In this document: one piece after another, positions 56,579 through 64,000 of the stretch
How the letters are laid out: each line of letters begins with the position of its first letter
How positions within the stretch are numbered: the first letter of the stretch is position 1
Assembly (NCBI GenBank): GCA_048594975.1
Contig: JBMDXQ010000135.1
Span: 10,638 to 74,637 of the forward strand
Reading direction: 5' to 3'
Origin: JBMDXB01 sp048594975
Lineage (GTDB): Bacteria > Acidobacteriota > Vicinamibacteria > Vicinamibacterales > 2-12-FULL-66-21
DNA: 64,000 nucleotides
Program-made: the position numbers and the translations under genes
The notes under the pieces: generated by a model
What the model saw: only the letters and a program-made list of their open reading frames with translations
Told to the model about the DNA's origin: nothing
The model's database searches: none

Positions 56579-56987
56579 TCACCAGATCAAGCGCACGAGA
56601 CCGGACGAGCGGACGTCGCCGTCGCGCGTGATCAGCGGCAGCTCCAGGTCCCTTGCCGCCGCGCAGATCAGCGCGTCGAATGGATTCCCGGTTCACACGG
56701 AGCTCCTCGGCGGCGAAGATCTGGCCGGCGGTGAGATCGTGCGGCAGGTACGTTGGGTTGCTGAAGAGATCCTCGAAGAACCCGCGGACGCTGCGCCGCA
56801 GATTCACGCGCCCGGCGCGCGCCAGCAGCGCGGCCTCCCAGATGACCCCCGCCGGGACGTAGACGAGCGCCTCGCGGCGCTCGCACGCGGCAAAGTGCGC
56901 GGCCGCCTTTCCCCCGAGCTTGCCGCAGGCGGCGGCGTGCTACAGGAGCGCATGGGTGTCGGTCACCGCGGCCGCGAGATCAGCCAC
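56579..56987 (-). pseudogene. Decayed PIN-domain toxin (VapC-like)
   Basis: Reading from GTG 56987, VADLAAAVTDTHALL meets an in-frame TAG where VapC proteins have a Tyr or Trp (DTHALLWY pattern). The same frame continues HAAACGKLGGKAAAHFAACE to ELRVNRES. A one-base shift is then needed to resume FDALICAAARDLELPLITRD and finish VRLIW at 56579. The Asp of TDTHA and the acidic FDAL and ITRDGD residues identify a PIN RNase. One nonsense and one frameshift mutation make it a pseudogene, unless the sequence has errors. Confidence 0.72.
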
Positions 56988-57310
56988 GCCGCGTACTCCG
57001 GGCCCGCCGGGACGGCGGCCTGCCCTGCGCGGAGTCGAGGGGCTCGCACGAGCATCGGCTCCCGCGCGGACGCCGCGAACTGCGACCGGATACACGCATC
57101 AGCCTCGACGAGATCCGGGTCGTCGTCCGGAAGGTCGATCGTACCGACGACGGACCGCACTGCGGCGGGATCGGTGCGGCCTGCCGCCCGCGCTTCGCTG
57201 ACCAGCCGGTCGATCACCTCGCTGACGCTTCCCTTCGCGGTCCGGGTGGCCTGTCCGCGCAACCAGAGGAGATTGTCCGTACTCAGTGTGATGGAAACAG
57301 CCTGATACAC
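56963..57310 (-). CDS. Antitoxin-like protein, partner of the PIN toxin remnant
   Basis: A 115-residue protein. The N-terminal AVSITLSTDNLLWLRGQATR followed by GSVSEVIDRLVSEARAAG is a ribbon-helix-helix-type DNA-binding region, and SVVGTIDLPDDDPDLVEADA is typical of VapB-like antitoxins' toxin-binding part. The last 20 residues overlap the start of the toxin remnant and look unnatural (GPEYAAWLISRPR), so the C-terminus may also be shifted. The toxin is dead, so the antitoxin may be a relic or a free regulator. Confidence 0.65.
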   Translation of the reverse strand: MYQAVSITLSTDNLLWLRGQATRTAKGSVSEVIDRLVSEARAAGRTDPAAVRSVVGTIDLPDDDPDLVEADACIRSQFAASAREPMLVRAPRLRAGQAAVPAGPEYAAWLISRPR

Positions 57311-57478
57311 GGCTCACATCGTGCAGGCAGCGTCTCCACACCCGCGTTCTGGCAGGGCCTTTGTAGCCGCCTCGCGTGCCACGCCGATCTTGACGGAATC
57401 TCGTCACACCGCCGGCGTGCGGCGCCAAGGACGAACCCCTCCACCCCGCGGCACCGTCCAAAGGGACGCAGAGGTGAC

Positions 57479-59908
57479 ATGACGGACCTGACCTACTCGC
57501 TCCGCACGCTCCGCCGCAGCCCGCGCTACACCGCGCTCGCCGTCGCCACGCTGGCGACCGGCATCGGCGTCACGGCCGCGATGTTCGGCCTGCTCGATGC
57601 CCTGTACTTCCGGCCGCTCCCGATCGTCGCGTCTGAGAGGCTCGTCGACCTGACGCTGCAATCGCCCGGCAACCGGTTCGGCACGTTTTCCTACGAGGAG
57701 TTCCGCGAACTCGAGCGCGCACCGGGGTTCGCCGACGTGTTCGCCATCGGGCGCCGCGGCGCGACGCTCAACCACCGCGGGGAGTCCCACCTCCTGCTGA
57801 TTCACTACGTGACCGGCCGCTACTTCCCGTCGCTGGGCATCCCGATGCACCTGGGGCGCGGCTTCACGGACGCGGACGACAGCCCGGGCGCGACGACGCC
57901 CCAGGTCGTCATCAATCACCACCTCTGGCAGGAGCGCCTCGGCGCGCCGGCCGACATCATCGGGCGCACAATCCAGTTGAACAGCACGATGTTCGCCGTC
58001 ATCGGCGTGACGGCGCCCGGCTTCGCCGGGCTCGATCCGCCGGTCCGGACCGACGTCTGGGTCACGACCACGCAGGCGCCGCTGGTCGCGCCCGGGCTGC
58101 GTAACGAGATTGTCAGCCGGCGTCACCGCTGGTTCGAGATCGTCGGCCGGCTCGCCGACGGCGTGGAGGTCGAGCAGGCTGGCTCCGCCCTGGCAGCGAT
58201 CGCCGCGCGCTGGCGCAGCCTCGACGCGCGCGATTACGCGGAGGCCAGGATCGCGCTGCGCCGGCACGACGAAGCGCGCGAGCACGCACGGCGGCAGGGC
58301 GCCATCTTCCTCGCCATCGTCGGCCTGGTGCTGCTCATCTCGTGCGCCAACGTCGCCAACCTGACGCTCGCGCGCGGCGAGGGACGACGCCGCGAGATGG
58401 CGCTGCGCTCGGCGCTCGGCGCCACCCGGGCCGGCCTGTTGCGCCAGATGTTTATCGAGAGCGCGCTGGTGTCGATCGCCGCCACCGCGGCCGGACTGGT
58501 GCTCGCGGCATGGCTGATCCGCCTCGTCCCGGCGCTGCTGCCGCCGGGCTCGTCGTTCGTCATGCTGGACGTCCGCGTGGACGCGCGGCTGCTCGCGTTC
58601 ACCGCGTTTCTGGCGGCGATCGCGACCACGCTCGTCGGGCTGATTCCCGCGTGGCGCGGTTCGCGCAGCAGCATCACGACCGGCCTGAAGACCCAGGGCG
58701 CGGGCCTGACGTGGAGCGGGCGGGGCGTGTCGCTCCGCGACCTGCTGGTGGTCTCCGAGATCGCGCTCAGCGGCGTGGTCATCGTCGCAGCTGGCCTGCT
58801 GCTGCGCAGCTTTGCCGTCAGCCTTGCGATCGACCCCGGCTTCAGGACCGGAAAGCACGTCGCGACGTTCTACATGGTCCCGGGGCTGAGAGGCTACGAC
58901 GCGCCGGGGACGCAGCGGTTCCTCGAGGCGGCGCGGCAGGCGGCGGCGACGCTCCCCGGGGTGACGCGCGTGAGCTACGGGATCCGTCTCCCGGCCCAGG
59001 GCAACGAGGCCGGATGGTCTGCGTCGTTCGTCATCCCCGGCAAGGAGCCCCCGCCCGGCAAGGACGCGTTTCAGATCCGCTACACGATGGTCGGCCCGGA
59101 GTACTTTGCCGTGATGGGCACCCGCATCTTGAGCGGCCGCGGCATCGTCGCCGCCGATCAGCCGGGCAGCAACCCGGTGGCGGTCATCAGCGAGACCATG
59201 GCGCGGCGGCTCTGGCCGGGCGAGAGCCCGCTGGGCCGATGGATCCGCATGGGACGCGCGAAGCCGGTCGATCGCGAGATCGTTGGCATCGCGGAGGACA
59301 TCCGGATAAGCGGTCTCCATGAGCCGCCGGAGATGTACGTTTACGTCCCCTTCGCCCAGGCTCCACAAGGGTTCGGCCTCCTGCTGGTCGAGACCAGCAC
59401 GGACGTCACGACGGTGACGGCGCCCGTCAGGGCGCAGCTTGCACGCGTGGATGCGAACGTGCCGGTGCTCGCGGTCAGTTCCTTCGCCGAGCACATGAAC
59501 CTCCTGCTCTACGAGGATCGTCGCAATGCGTGGATCGGCCTCGGCGTCGCGCTGCTCGCTCTGACGCTGGGCGCGGTGGGGGTCTACGGCGTCGTGTCGC
59601 TCATTGCCGCGCGGCGCACGAAGGAGCTGGGCATTCGCGTGGCGCTGGGTGCCGAGCGCCCGCACCTCCTCCGTCTGCTGCTCGGTAGGGGTCTGGCGCT
59701 GGCGGCGGCGGGCGCGGTGCTGGGCATCGCCGGCGGCCTGGCCGCGGGCCGGCTGATCCGGAGCCAGCTACACGGCATCGAGCCCGGCGACCCATGGAGT
59801 ATCGCGGCGGCGACCGTGATTCTCGTTGCCGCTGCCATCGGCGCCAGCTTCACTCCCGCGTGGCGCGCGAGCCGCGTCGACCCGGTTGTCGCGTTGCGGG
59901 ATGAGTAA
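57479..59908 (+). CDS. FtsX/MacB-type ABC transporter permease (ADOP family)
   Basis: An 809-residue double permease. An N-terminal helix (YTALAVATLATGIGVTAAMF), a MacB-like periplasmic domain (about 50-260), a first FtsX unit (about 275-400, ANVANLTLARGEGRRREMAL), a second periplasmic domain (about 440-660, VAVISETMARRLWPGESPLG) and a second FtsX unit ending AWRASRVDPVVALRDE. The R-x-x-EMA/R-x-x-ELGIR coupling motifs are present twice. Such proteins are highly expanded in acidobacteria; the ATPase is usually encoded elsewhere, and none is next to it. Cargo unknown (macrolide, lipoprotein or signal). Confidence 0.9.
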   Translation: MTDLTYSLRTLRRSPRYTALAVATLATGIGVTAAMFGLLDALYFRPLPIVASERLVDLTLQSPGNRFGTFSYEEFRELERAPGFADVFAIGRRGATLNHRGESHLLLIHYVTGRYFPSLGIPMHLGRGFTDADDSPGATTPQVVINHHLWQERLGAPADIIGRTIQLNSTMFAVIGVTAPGFAGLDPPVRTDVWVTTTQAPLVAPGLRNEIVSRRHRWFEIVGRLADGVEVEQAGSALAAIAARWRSLDARDYAEARIALRRHDEAREHARRQGAIFLAIVGLVLLISCANVANLTLARGEGRRREMALRSALGATRAGLLRQMFIESALVSIAATAAGLVLAAWLIRLVPALLPPGSSFVMLDVRVDARLLAFTAFLAAIATTLVGLIPAWRGSRSSITTGLKTQGAGLTWSGRGVSLRDLLVVSEIALSGVVIVAAGLLLRSFAVSLAIDPGFRTGKHVATFYMVPGLRGYDAPGTQRFLEAARQAAATLPGVTRVSYGIRLPAQGNEAGWSASFVIPGKEPPPGKDAFQIRYTMVGPEYFAVMGTRILSGRGIVAADQPGSNPVAVISETMARRLWPGESPLGRWIRMGRAKPVDREIVGIAEDIRISGLHEPPEMYVYVPFAQAPQGFGLLLVETSTDVTTVTAPVRAQLARVDANVPVLAVSSFAEHMNLLLYEDRRNAWIGLGVALLALTLGAVGVYGVVSLIAARRTKELGIRVALGAERPHLLRLLLGRGLALAAAGAVLGIAGGLAAGRLIRSQLHGIEPGDPWSIAAATVILVAAAIGASFTPAWRASRVDPVVALRDE

Positions 59909-59930
59909 GGGCGGTTCGCGAACCGCCCTA
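59906..59930 (+). terminator. Palindromic hairpin at the permease stop codon
   Basis: AGGGCGGTTCG-CGAACCGCCCT (59908-59929) is a perfect 22-bp palindrome starting in the TAA stop. It resembles REP-type intergenic palindromes as well as a terminator. Confidence 0.55.
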
Positions 59931-59950
59931 CATGCGTCATCATCTCGTTC

Positions 59951-60802
59951 ATGATGAGCATTACCCGTGTGGGCATCGTAGGCGCCGGCACGATGGGCAA
60001 CGGCATCGCCCAGGTGTTCGCGCAGGCGGGGTACACCGTCTGTCTGGTCGACGCGATAGCGCCGGCGCTCGATCGCGCCCGGACCACCATCGAGAAGAGC
60101 CTCGGTAGATTCGTCGACAAAGGCCGCCTGAGCGCGGCGGACCGCGACGCCGCGATCGGGCGGATTACAACAGGCACCAACGTCAACCAGCTCGCCGACG
60201 CCCACTACGTCGTCGAAGCAATCGTCGAGGACGTCCAGGCGAAGCGCGACCTCTTCGGGCAGCTGGACGCCGTTACCCGCCCCGACGTGATCCTCGCCTC
60301 CAACACCTCCTCCATTTCGATCACGCTCCTCGGCGCCGCCACCCAACGGCCGGAGCGCGTGCTCGGCATGCACTTCATGAACCCGGTGCCGCTCATGACG
60401 CTCGTGGAGCTGATTCGCGGCCAGGCTACGTCCGCGGAGTCGATGCAGGTGGCCACGGGGTTGTGCGCGAAGCTGGGAAAGACGGCGGTGGAGGCGGCGG
60501 ACTACCCCGGGTTCATCGCAAACCGCGTGCTCATGCCGATGATTAATGAGGCGATCTACGCCGTGATGGAGGGCGTTGGAACCGCCGAGTCGATCGACAC
60601 CGTGATGAAGCTTGGCATGAACCACCCCATGGGGCCGCTGACGCTCGCCGACTTCATCGGGCTCGACGTCTGCCTCGCAATCATGCACGTCCTGCACGAC
60701 GGCCTCGGAGATCCGAAGTACCGTCCCTGCCCTCTGCTGCGGCGGATGGTCGCGGCCGGGCACCTCGGCCGAAAGTCCGGACAAGGTTTCTACAAGTACT
60801 GA
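59951..60802 (+). CDS. hbd: 3-hydroxybutyryl-CoA dehydrogenase
   Basis: A 283-residue protein. The NAD-binding motif is VGIVGAGTMGNGIAQVFAQA (about 7-26). VLGMHFMNPVPLMTLVE carries the catalytic His, followed by DYPGFIANRVLMPMINEA, and MNHPMGPLTLADFIGLD and GRKSGQGFYKY at the end complete the HBD pattern. It reduces acetoacetyl-CoA to 3-hydroxybutyryl-CoA or the reverse, and pairs functionally with the thiolase at 54509. ATG 59951 or the adjacent ATG 59954. Confidence 0.92.
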   Translation: MMSITRVGIVGAGTMGNGIAQVFAQAGYTVCLVDAIAPALDRARTTIEKSLGRFVDKGRLSAADRDAAIGRITTGTNVNQLADAHYVVEAIVEDVQAKRDLFGQLDAVTRPDVILASNTSSISITLLGAATQRPERVLGMHFMNPVPLMTLVELIRGQATSAESMQVATGLCAKLGKTAVEAADYPGFIANRVLMPMINEAIYAVMEGVGTAESIDTVMKLGMNHPMGPLTLADFIGLDVCLAIMHVLHDGLGDPKYRPCPLLRRMVAAGHLGRKSGQGFYKY

Positions 60803-60813
60803 CGCTGGCGCGC

Positions 60814-61173
60814 ATGGACTTCTTTCTGCCGGCAAACCCTGCCGCTCGGCGCACCGCAATCATCATCTGGGCTGTCGGCGCCGTGATCGGCACGCTGGCG
60901 GTGTGGTGGCTGTCCTCCTACCTCGAGACGCTCACCGCCCTGGCGCGAACGGACCGAGAAGCGTCCCTTCACCTGTTCCGCACTCGCGTTCTTCCTGCGC
61001 TGGTCGTCGTGGTACTGGTCGCTGTCGCATCAGGGGCGCTGCTCTTGCGGCACGGCCTCCGGATGATGCGCTCCGCTCGCGCCATCGGTCTCTTCTTCGC
61101 GTTTGCAGGGTTCATCCTGGCGGCCGTTCCCGTGGCCGCACTCGCAATAGTTCTGTGGATGCTGATGGGGTGA
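60814..61173 (+). CDS. Small membrane protein of unknown function
   Basis: A 119-residue protein with three membrane segments (about 13-35, 60-80 and 88-115), the first preceded by FLPANPAARRTA. A polar stretch (ETLTALARTDREASLHLFRT) links the first two. I recognise no family. It lies 11 nt after the dehydrogenase stop, so probably co-transcribed. Confidence 0.6.
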   Translation: MDFFLPANPAARRTAIIIWAVGAVIGTLAVWWLSSYLETLTALARTDREASLHLFRTRVLPALVVVVLVAVASGALLLRHGLRMMRSARAIGLFFAFAGFILAAVPVAALAIVLWMLMG

Positions 61174-61175
61174 AA

Positions 61176-61234
61176 GGTGCCAGTTGCCGAGGTGCCAGGG
61201 GCCAGGTGCCAGGTACAGTGCCAAGTGCCAGGGG
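61176..61234. repeat. Word-like repeat array (GGTGCCAG)
   Basis: Imperfect copies of GGTGCCAG/AGTGCCA run through the stretch (for example AGGTGCCAGGGGCCAGGTGC, then CAAGTGCCAGGGG). Unlike arrays 1-4 it has no inverted half. It follows the stop at 61173 directly. Confidence 0.55.
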
Positions 61235-61333
61235 CTATACCATCGAGAATGGCAGCGTGTTCATCGTGTCATCCAGTGCTCGTCTAGGCCGTTGGCCCTG
61301 GACGGCCTGAATTGCCAGTATACGGAAGGCGTG

Positions 61334-61858
61334 CTATCGCCTCCTGCGAGCCATCGCAATCCCGATGAGCATCGGTACGAGGATCAGGAGCTCACGCGCG
61401 AGCGCCGCGAGGTTCTGCATCCAGAACAGCTCCGGCTGCCAGAACCGACGGGAGACGGCCATGAACACGTGGAGGCTGGACTCGTAATAGGCGCGGCTGA
61501 ACGGCCAGAGCGCCATGATCCCGATCGGGGCCGAGGTGTCGGTGCCGAGCCAGTCGAGCAGGGTGTGCGAGGCGTAAGCGAACACGCAGGCGATCGCGAG
61601 CGTGAGGCGGCCGGCCGGCGCCGAGGCCGCGATGCCCGGAATCCAGGCCGCTGTGGCGGCCAGCAGGGCGATGCCCAGCCCATGGGTCGGACCGCTGTGG
61701 ATACCGACGAGCAGATCCAAGTCCGGCGCGATCCCGAGCGCGGCAAAGAGTGCCGCCTCGCGCAGCCCGTACGGATGGGAACGCGACGGAAGCCGCGTCC
61801 CACGGACAATCCAGCCGGCCGCCACAGCAGCCAGTGCATGTCCAGCAGGTGATGGCAT
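61334..61858 (-). CDS. Membrane-bound metal-dependent hydrolase (YdjM/DUF457-like)
   Basis: A 174-residue membrane protein. MPSPAGHALAAVAAGW at the N-terminus, then GIAPDLDLLVGIHSGPTHG (D-x-D and H-x-x-x-x-H-G) and YASHTLLDWLGTD (SH-x-L-x-D) reproduce the His/Asp pattern of the YdjM/LexA-regulated hydrolase family. ATG 61858 is preferred because the family begins at this HxxG segment; a longer frame to 61900 lacks resemblance. Substrate unknown. Confidence 0.75.
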   Translation of the reverse strand: MPSPAGHALAAVAAGWIVRGTRLPSRSHPYGLREAALFAALGIAPDLDLLVGIHSGPTHGLGIALLAATAAWIPGIAASAPAGRLTLAIACVFAYASHTLLDWLGTDTSAPIGIMALWPFSRAYYESSLHVFMAVSRRFWQPELFWMQNLAALARELLILVPMLIGIAMARRRR

Positions 61859-62169
61859 CCCTTGAGAGTAAACGATGGGTGCGCGGAAACTGCGAACCAC
61901 AGGGGCCGCAGCCGTCTGCAGATACTGCCATCCCGTCGCACCGAGGCGAAAGTCCGATGTGACCGCAAGTCACTGAATAAACTGCAATTGACAGCCTCGA
62001 CTTCACAGATTTTCGCTTGACTTTCTCCCCGGCACGCTCCTAGAATGCCAGTCGCTCCATCACCACGGCGCATCGCTGTGACCTCCCCTGTCACCGGTCC
62101 GCTCGAAACTGAGGGAGACAGACCGCCGGCCACCAGAAACCGTCGCGGAGCACATGTTCAAGGAGCCGT
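61859..62169. other. Intergenic region upstream of recA
   Basis: The 311 bp between the divergent hydrolase gene and recA hold the recA promoter (62017-62046) and a 120-nt leader. I see no further gene, no strong hairpin and no clear LexA box of either the CTGT-N8-ACAG or GAAC-N4-GTTC type. Confidence 0.5.
62017..62046 (+). promoter_or_regulatory. recA promoter
   Basis: TTGACT (62017-62022), an 18-bp spacer and TAGAAT (62041-62046). The leader to ATG 62170 is about 115 nt. AAGGAG (62160-62165) is the ribosome-binding site. Confidence 0.72.
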
Positions 62170-63210
62170 ATGCCGCCAGCAGTTGACGATCGCAACGACC
62201 GCGAACGCCTGAAAGCCATCGAGATGGCTGTCGGGCAAATCGAAAAGCAATTCGGCAAGGGCTCGATCATGCGTCTGGGCCAGAAGGACGCCGTGAGCGC
62301 CGTGCCGGCCATCTCGACCGGGGCGGTGAGCCTCGATTACGCGCTCGGCATCGGCGGCGTGCCCCGTGGCCGGGTGGTCGAGATCTTCGGGCCCGAATCG
62401 TCGGGCAAGACGACGCTGGCCCTGCAGGTAATTGCGGAGGCGCAGAAGCTCGGAGGGATGGCGGCGTTCGTCGACGCGGAGCACGCGCTCGACGCGCAGT
62501 ACGCCCAGAAGCTCGGCGTCGATCTGGAGAACCTTCTGGTCTCGCAGCCCGACAACGGCGAGCAGGCCCTCGAGATTGTCGAGGTGCTCGTCCGCTCAGG
62601 CGGCGTCGACGTGGTCGTGGTCGATTCGGTGGCCGCGCTCGTCCCCCGCGCCGAGATCGAGGGCGAGATGGGCGAAGCCCAGATGGGTCTGCAGGCGCGG
62701 TTGATGTCGCAGGCGCTCAGGAAGCTGACCGGCGTCGTCTCGAAGTCGAAGACGTGCCTGATCTTCATCAACCAGCTGCGCGAAAAGATCGGTGTCATGT
62801 TCGGCAACCCGGAAACGACGACGGGCGGGCGCGCGCTCAAGTTCTATGCCTCCGTACGCATAGACATCCGCCGAATCGGCGCCATCAAGGACGGCGACCA
62901 GGTTGTCGGGGGCCGCACGCGGGTGAAGATCGTCAAGAACAAGGTGGCGCCGCCCTTCCGCGAGGCCGAGTTCGACGTCATGTACGGCGAGGGCATTTCC
63001 CGGGAGGGCGATCTGCTCGATCTGGCGGTCGATCGGAAGATCGTCGAGAAGAGCGGAACCTGGTTCGCGTTTGGCGGCGACCGCCTCGGTCAGGGTCGCG
63101 AGAACGTGAAGCAGTTCCTGAGGGACAACCCGGTCATCTTCAAAGCAATCGAGGAGCGCGTCCGGAAGGAGTTGGGGCTGCTCCGGGAGGTCGAACCCGC
63201 GGCGGTCTAG
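62170..63210 (+). CDS. recA: Recombinase RecA
   Basis: A 346-residue protein. The Walker A is GPESSGKTT (about 74-82), the Walker B region VVVVDSVAALVPRAEIEGEM, and loop L2 FINQLREKIGVMFGNPETTT. The C-terminal domain ends RKELGLLREVEPAAV. It performs homologous strand exchange and SOS co-protease activity. The C-terminal acidic tail is short. A good ribosome-binding site AAGGAG lies 4 nt before ATG 62170. It is convergent with the FtsB-like gene. Confidence 0.97.
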   Translation: MPPAVDDRNDRERLKAIEMAVGQIEKQFGKGSIMRLGQKDAVSAVPAISTGAVSLDYALGIGGVPRGRVVEIFGPESSGKTTLALQVIAEAQKLGGMAAFVDAEHALDAQYAQKLGVDLENLLVSQPDNGEQALEIVEVLVRSGGVDVVVVDSVAALVPRAEIEGEMGEAQMGLQARLMSQALRKLTGVVSKSKTCLIFINQLREKIGVMFGNPETTTGGRALKFYASVRIDIRRIGAIKDGDQVVGGRTRVKIVKNKVAPPFREAEFDVMYGEGISREGDLLDLAVDRKIVEKSGTWFAFGGDRLGQGRENVKQFLRDNPVIFKAIEERVRKELGLLREVEPAAV

Positions 63211-63222
63211 CAGCGGGCTTCT

Positions 63223-63579
63223 CTAGCGTTTGGGCACGTCTTTCACGACGATCAACACTTCGCCTTTGCGGATCAGGCCAAGCTCCTGCCGCGCCAGACT
63301 CTCGATCGTGCCTGGATCGCTCAGGAGCTTGCGGGCGTAGTCCGCGAGCCTGGCATTCTCGCGCCGCAGTTCTGCGAGTTGGGCCGAGGACTGGCGGAGC
63401 TGTTTCCGGATCCGGATGGTTTCGGCCAGGCCTCGCTCGCCGATGAGCGCGTTGAGCGTCAATGCGCACACGGCGAACACGAGCCCTCGCCGAATCCACG
63501 GGCTCTGCCCGCGCGGCTGGGCCAGCCTCGACAGATCCGGGTTCGCTGTGGACGATGACGATGATGAGGGTGGCGCCAT
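63223..63579 (-). CDS. FtsB/DivIC-like septum formation initiator
   Basis: A 118-residue bitopic protein. A Ser/Pro-rich cytoplasmic start (MAPPSSSSSSTANPD) leads to a membrane helix (about 34-50, RRGLVFAVCALTLNALIG). A coiled coil with heptads follows (IRIRKQLRQSSAQLAELRRE, about 57-76), then the family ending DPGTIESLARQELGLIRKGE. It forms the FtsQ-FtsB-FtsL-type divisome complex. ATG 63579 is chosen over an upstream ATG (63639) because the added residues are not conserved in character and fall near the tRNA promoter region. Confidence 0.82.
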   Translation of the reverse strand: MAPPSSSSSSTANPDLSRLAQPRGQSPWIRRGLVFAVCALTLNALIGERGLAETIRIRKQLRQSSAQLAELRRENARLADYARKLLSDPGTIESLARQELGLIRKGEVLIVVKDVPKR

Positions 63580-63683
63580 GCGTCGAGAGAGACGGTAGCA
63601 GATGCCGACGGAAAGTACAAGCGAAAAATCGGCGTGCACGGTGGAAACTACACCGCTGGAGGCGGAAGTACAGGTGGAAATGT

Positions 63684-63689
63684 TATGAT
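63684..63689 (+). promoter_or_regulatory. -10 element of the tRNA-Phe gene
   Basis: TATGAT is 29 nt upstream of the mature tRNA 5' end. The -35 region is poor. Confidence 0.4.
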
Positions 63690-63718
63690 GAGGGTTCTGC
63701 CAGCAGGCTGAGTAACGT

Positions 63719-63794
63719 GCCGAGGTAGCTCAGTTGGTAGAGCACGTGACTGAAAATCACGGTGTCGGCGGTTCAATTCCGTCCCTCGGCACCA
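63719..63794 (+). tRNA. tRNA-Phe (GAA)
   Basis: The 76-nt cloverleaf is complete. Acceptor stem GCCGAGG/CCTCGGC with A73 and encoded CCA (63792-63794), D-arm GCTC-AGTTGGTA-GAGC, anticodon stem CGTGA/TCACG with loop CTGAAAA (anticodon GAA), and T-arm GGCGG-TTCAATT-CCGTC. An integrase fragment faces its 3' end. Confidence 0.97.
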
Positions 63795-63805
63795 TTCCCC
63801 ACCCG

Positions 63806-64000
63806 CTACTGAATCAACGACTTCTGGACGTTTTCGGCCAGCGGTTCTGACTCGCCAGAAACCGACTTTTCGGGCTGGTGTGCGAATGGTGTGCGAATCC
63901 GGCTCTCTTCGAGCTTCGCCAGCGCACGCGCGAGCCGCACGGGCGTGCTCCTGAGATACCGGCTCGTGGTCGTGATGTTTGCGTGCCCGAGGAACAACTG
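63806..64000 (-). CDS. Tyrosine recombinase/integrase, C-terminal fragment
   Basis: The last 64 codons of a gene that continues past the window edge. QLFLGHANITTTSRYLRS contains the LGH segment (His of the R-H-R-Y set) and the nucleophile Tyr in SRYL of phage-type integrases. After that comes a polar tail (LEESRIRTPFAHQPEKSV...). The stop is 12 nt beyond the tRNA-Phe CCA and the gene points at the tRNA 3' end, the usual arrangement of an element integrated at a tRNA attachment site. Confidence 0.82.
   Translation of the reverse strand, partial: QLFLGHANITTTSRYLRSTPVRLARALAKLEESRIRTPFAHQPEKSVSGESEPLAENVQKSLIQ

Noticed and set aside
63580..63639. Longer N-terminus of the FtsB-like protein
   Set aside because: The extra residues (MHADFSLVLSVGICYRLSRR) would reach toward the tRNA promoter region, and FtsB-like proteins start shortly before the membrane helix; ATG 63579 suffices.

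Overview
The window reads as chromosome of a GC-rich, Gram-negative bacterium, most likely an Acidobacteriota (Vicinamibacteria-like) genome. This is inferred from gene content, not from any search. The pointers are: lipoproteins and outer-membrane beta-barrels; a System I cytochrome c maturation (Ccm) operon; a large FtsX/MacB-type permease of the kind abundant in acidobacteria; many GTG starts; ATGA/GTGA stop-start overlaps; and promoters of the TTGAC-18 bp-TATAAT type.

Layout. 1-8.5 kb: a leftward operon for surface-glycan assembly (two GT4 glycosyltransferases, two methyltransferases, an NAD-sugar epimerase, a hexapeptide acyltransferase and two large membrane GT-C-like proteins). 8.6-10.6 kb: a secreted SGNH hydrolase and an AglD-like membrane protein. 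10.8-15 kb: two FN3-containing lipoproteins, an outer-membrane barrel and a PA-IL-like lectin protein. 15.1-26.3 kb: a membrane GT-C-like protein diverging from a ten-gene operon with a GT2, a domain-reversed HldE-like enzyme, a GmhA-like isomerase, an epimerase, two membrane-anchored winged-helix-like proteins, a UDP-galactopyranose-mutase-like flavoenzyme, a TIM-barrel isomerase, a radical SAM enzyme and a second AglD-like protein. 26.4-31.8 kb: a periplasmic protein of unknown function, a second radical SAM enzyme, and a GT2/GT-C/epimerase operon. 31.8-34.4 kb: a ribbon-helix-helix-like regulator diverging from a second pair of FN3 lipoproteins. 34.5-42.6 kb: a GH5-like protein, an IPT/TIG lipoprotein, a GT2, a DedA-like protein, a GT-C-like protein, an outer-membrane barrel, an inositol monophosphatase and an RsbW-like kinase. 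42.8-45.4 kb: aroA, aroK and a phosphoesterase. 45.6-53.4 kb: the ccm operon, with CcmF fused to CcmH and a CxxxY-type CcmE. 53.4-61.9 kb: maf, a DUF721 protein, thiolase, a methyltransferase with a signal sequence, a decayed vapBC-like pair, an FtsX-type permease, 3-hydroxyacyl-CoA dehydrogenase and a membrane hydrolase. 62-64 kb: recA, an FtsB-like protein, tRNA-Phe and the C-terminus of a tyrosine recombinase that probably marks the end of an integrated element.

Roughly the first 40 kb is a mosaic of glycan-building genes: sugar-nucleotide enzymes, soluble and membrane glycosyltransferases, and flippase-like proteins. Between them sit exported lectin- or carbohydrate-type proteins, so I infer a cell-surface polysaccharide or glycolipid made and decorated here.

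The least explained signals are four. First, two copies of a lipoprotein module, each pairing a lectin-like lipoprotein with one carrying an unnamed C-terminal domain. Second, 163-164 bp inverted-repeat elements that begin exactly at the stop codons of the two paralogues with the unnamed domain. Third, word-like repeat arrays, each locus with its own word, concentrated in the ccm region, one of them translated. Fourth, a three-copy direct-repeat operator between the ribbon-helix-helix-like gene and the lipoprotein promoter it faces.
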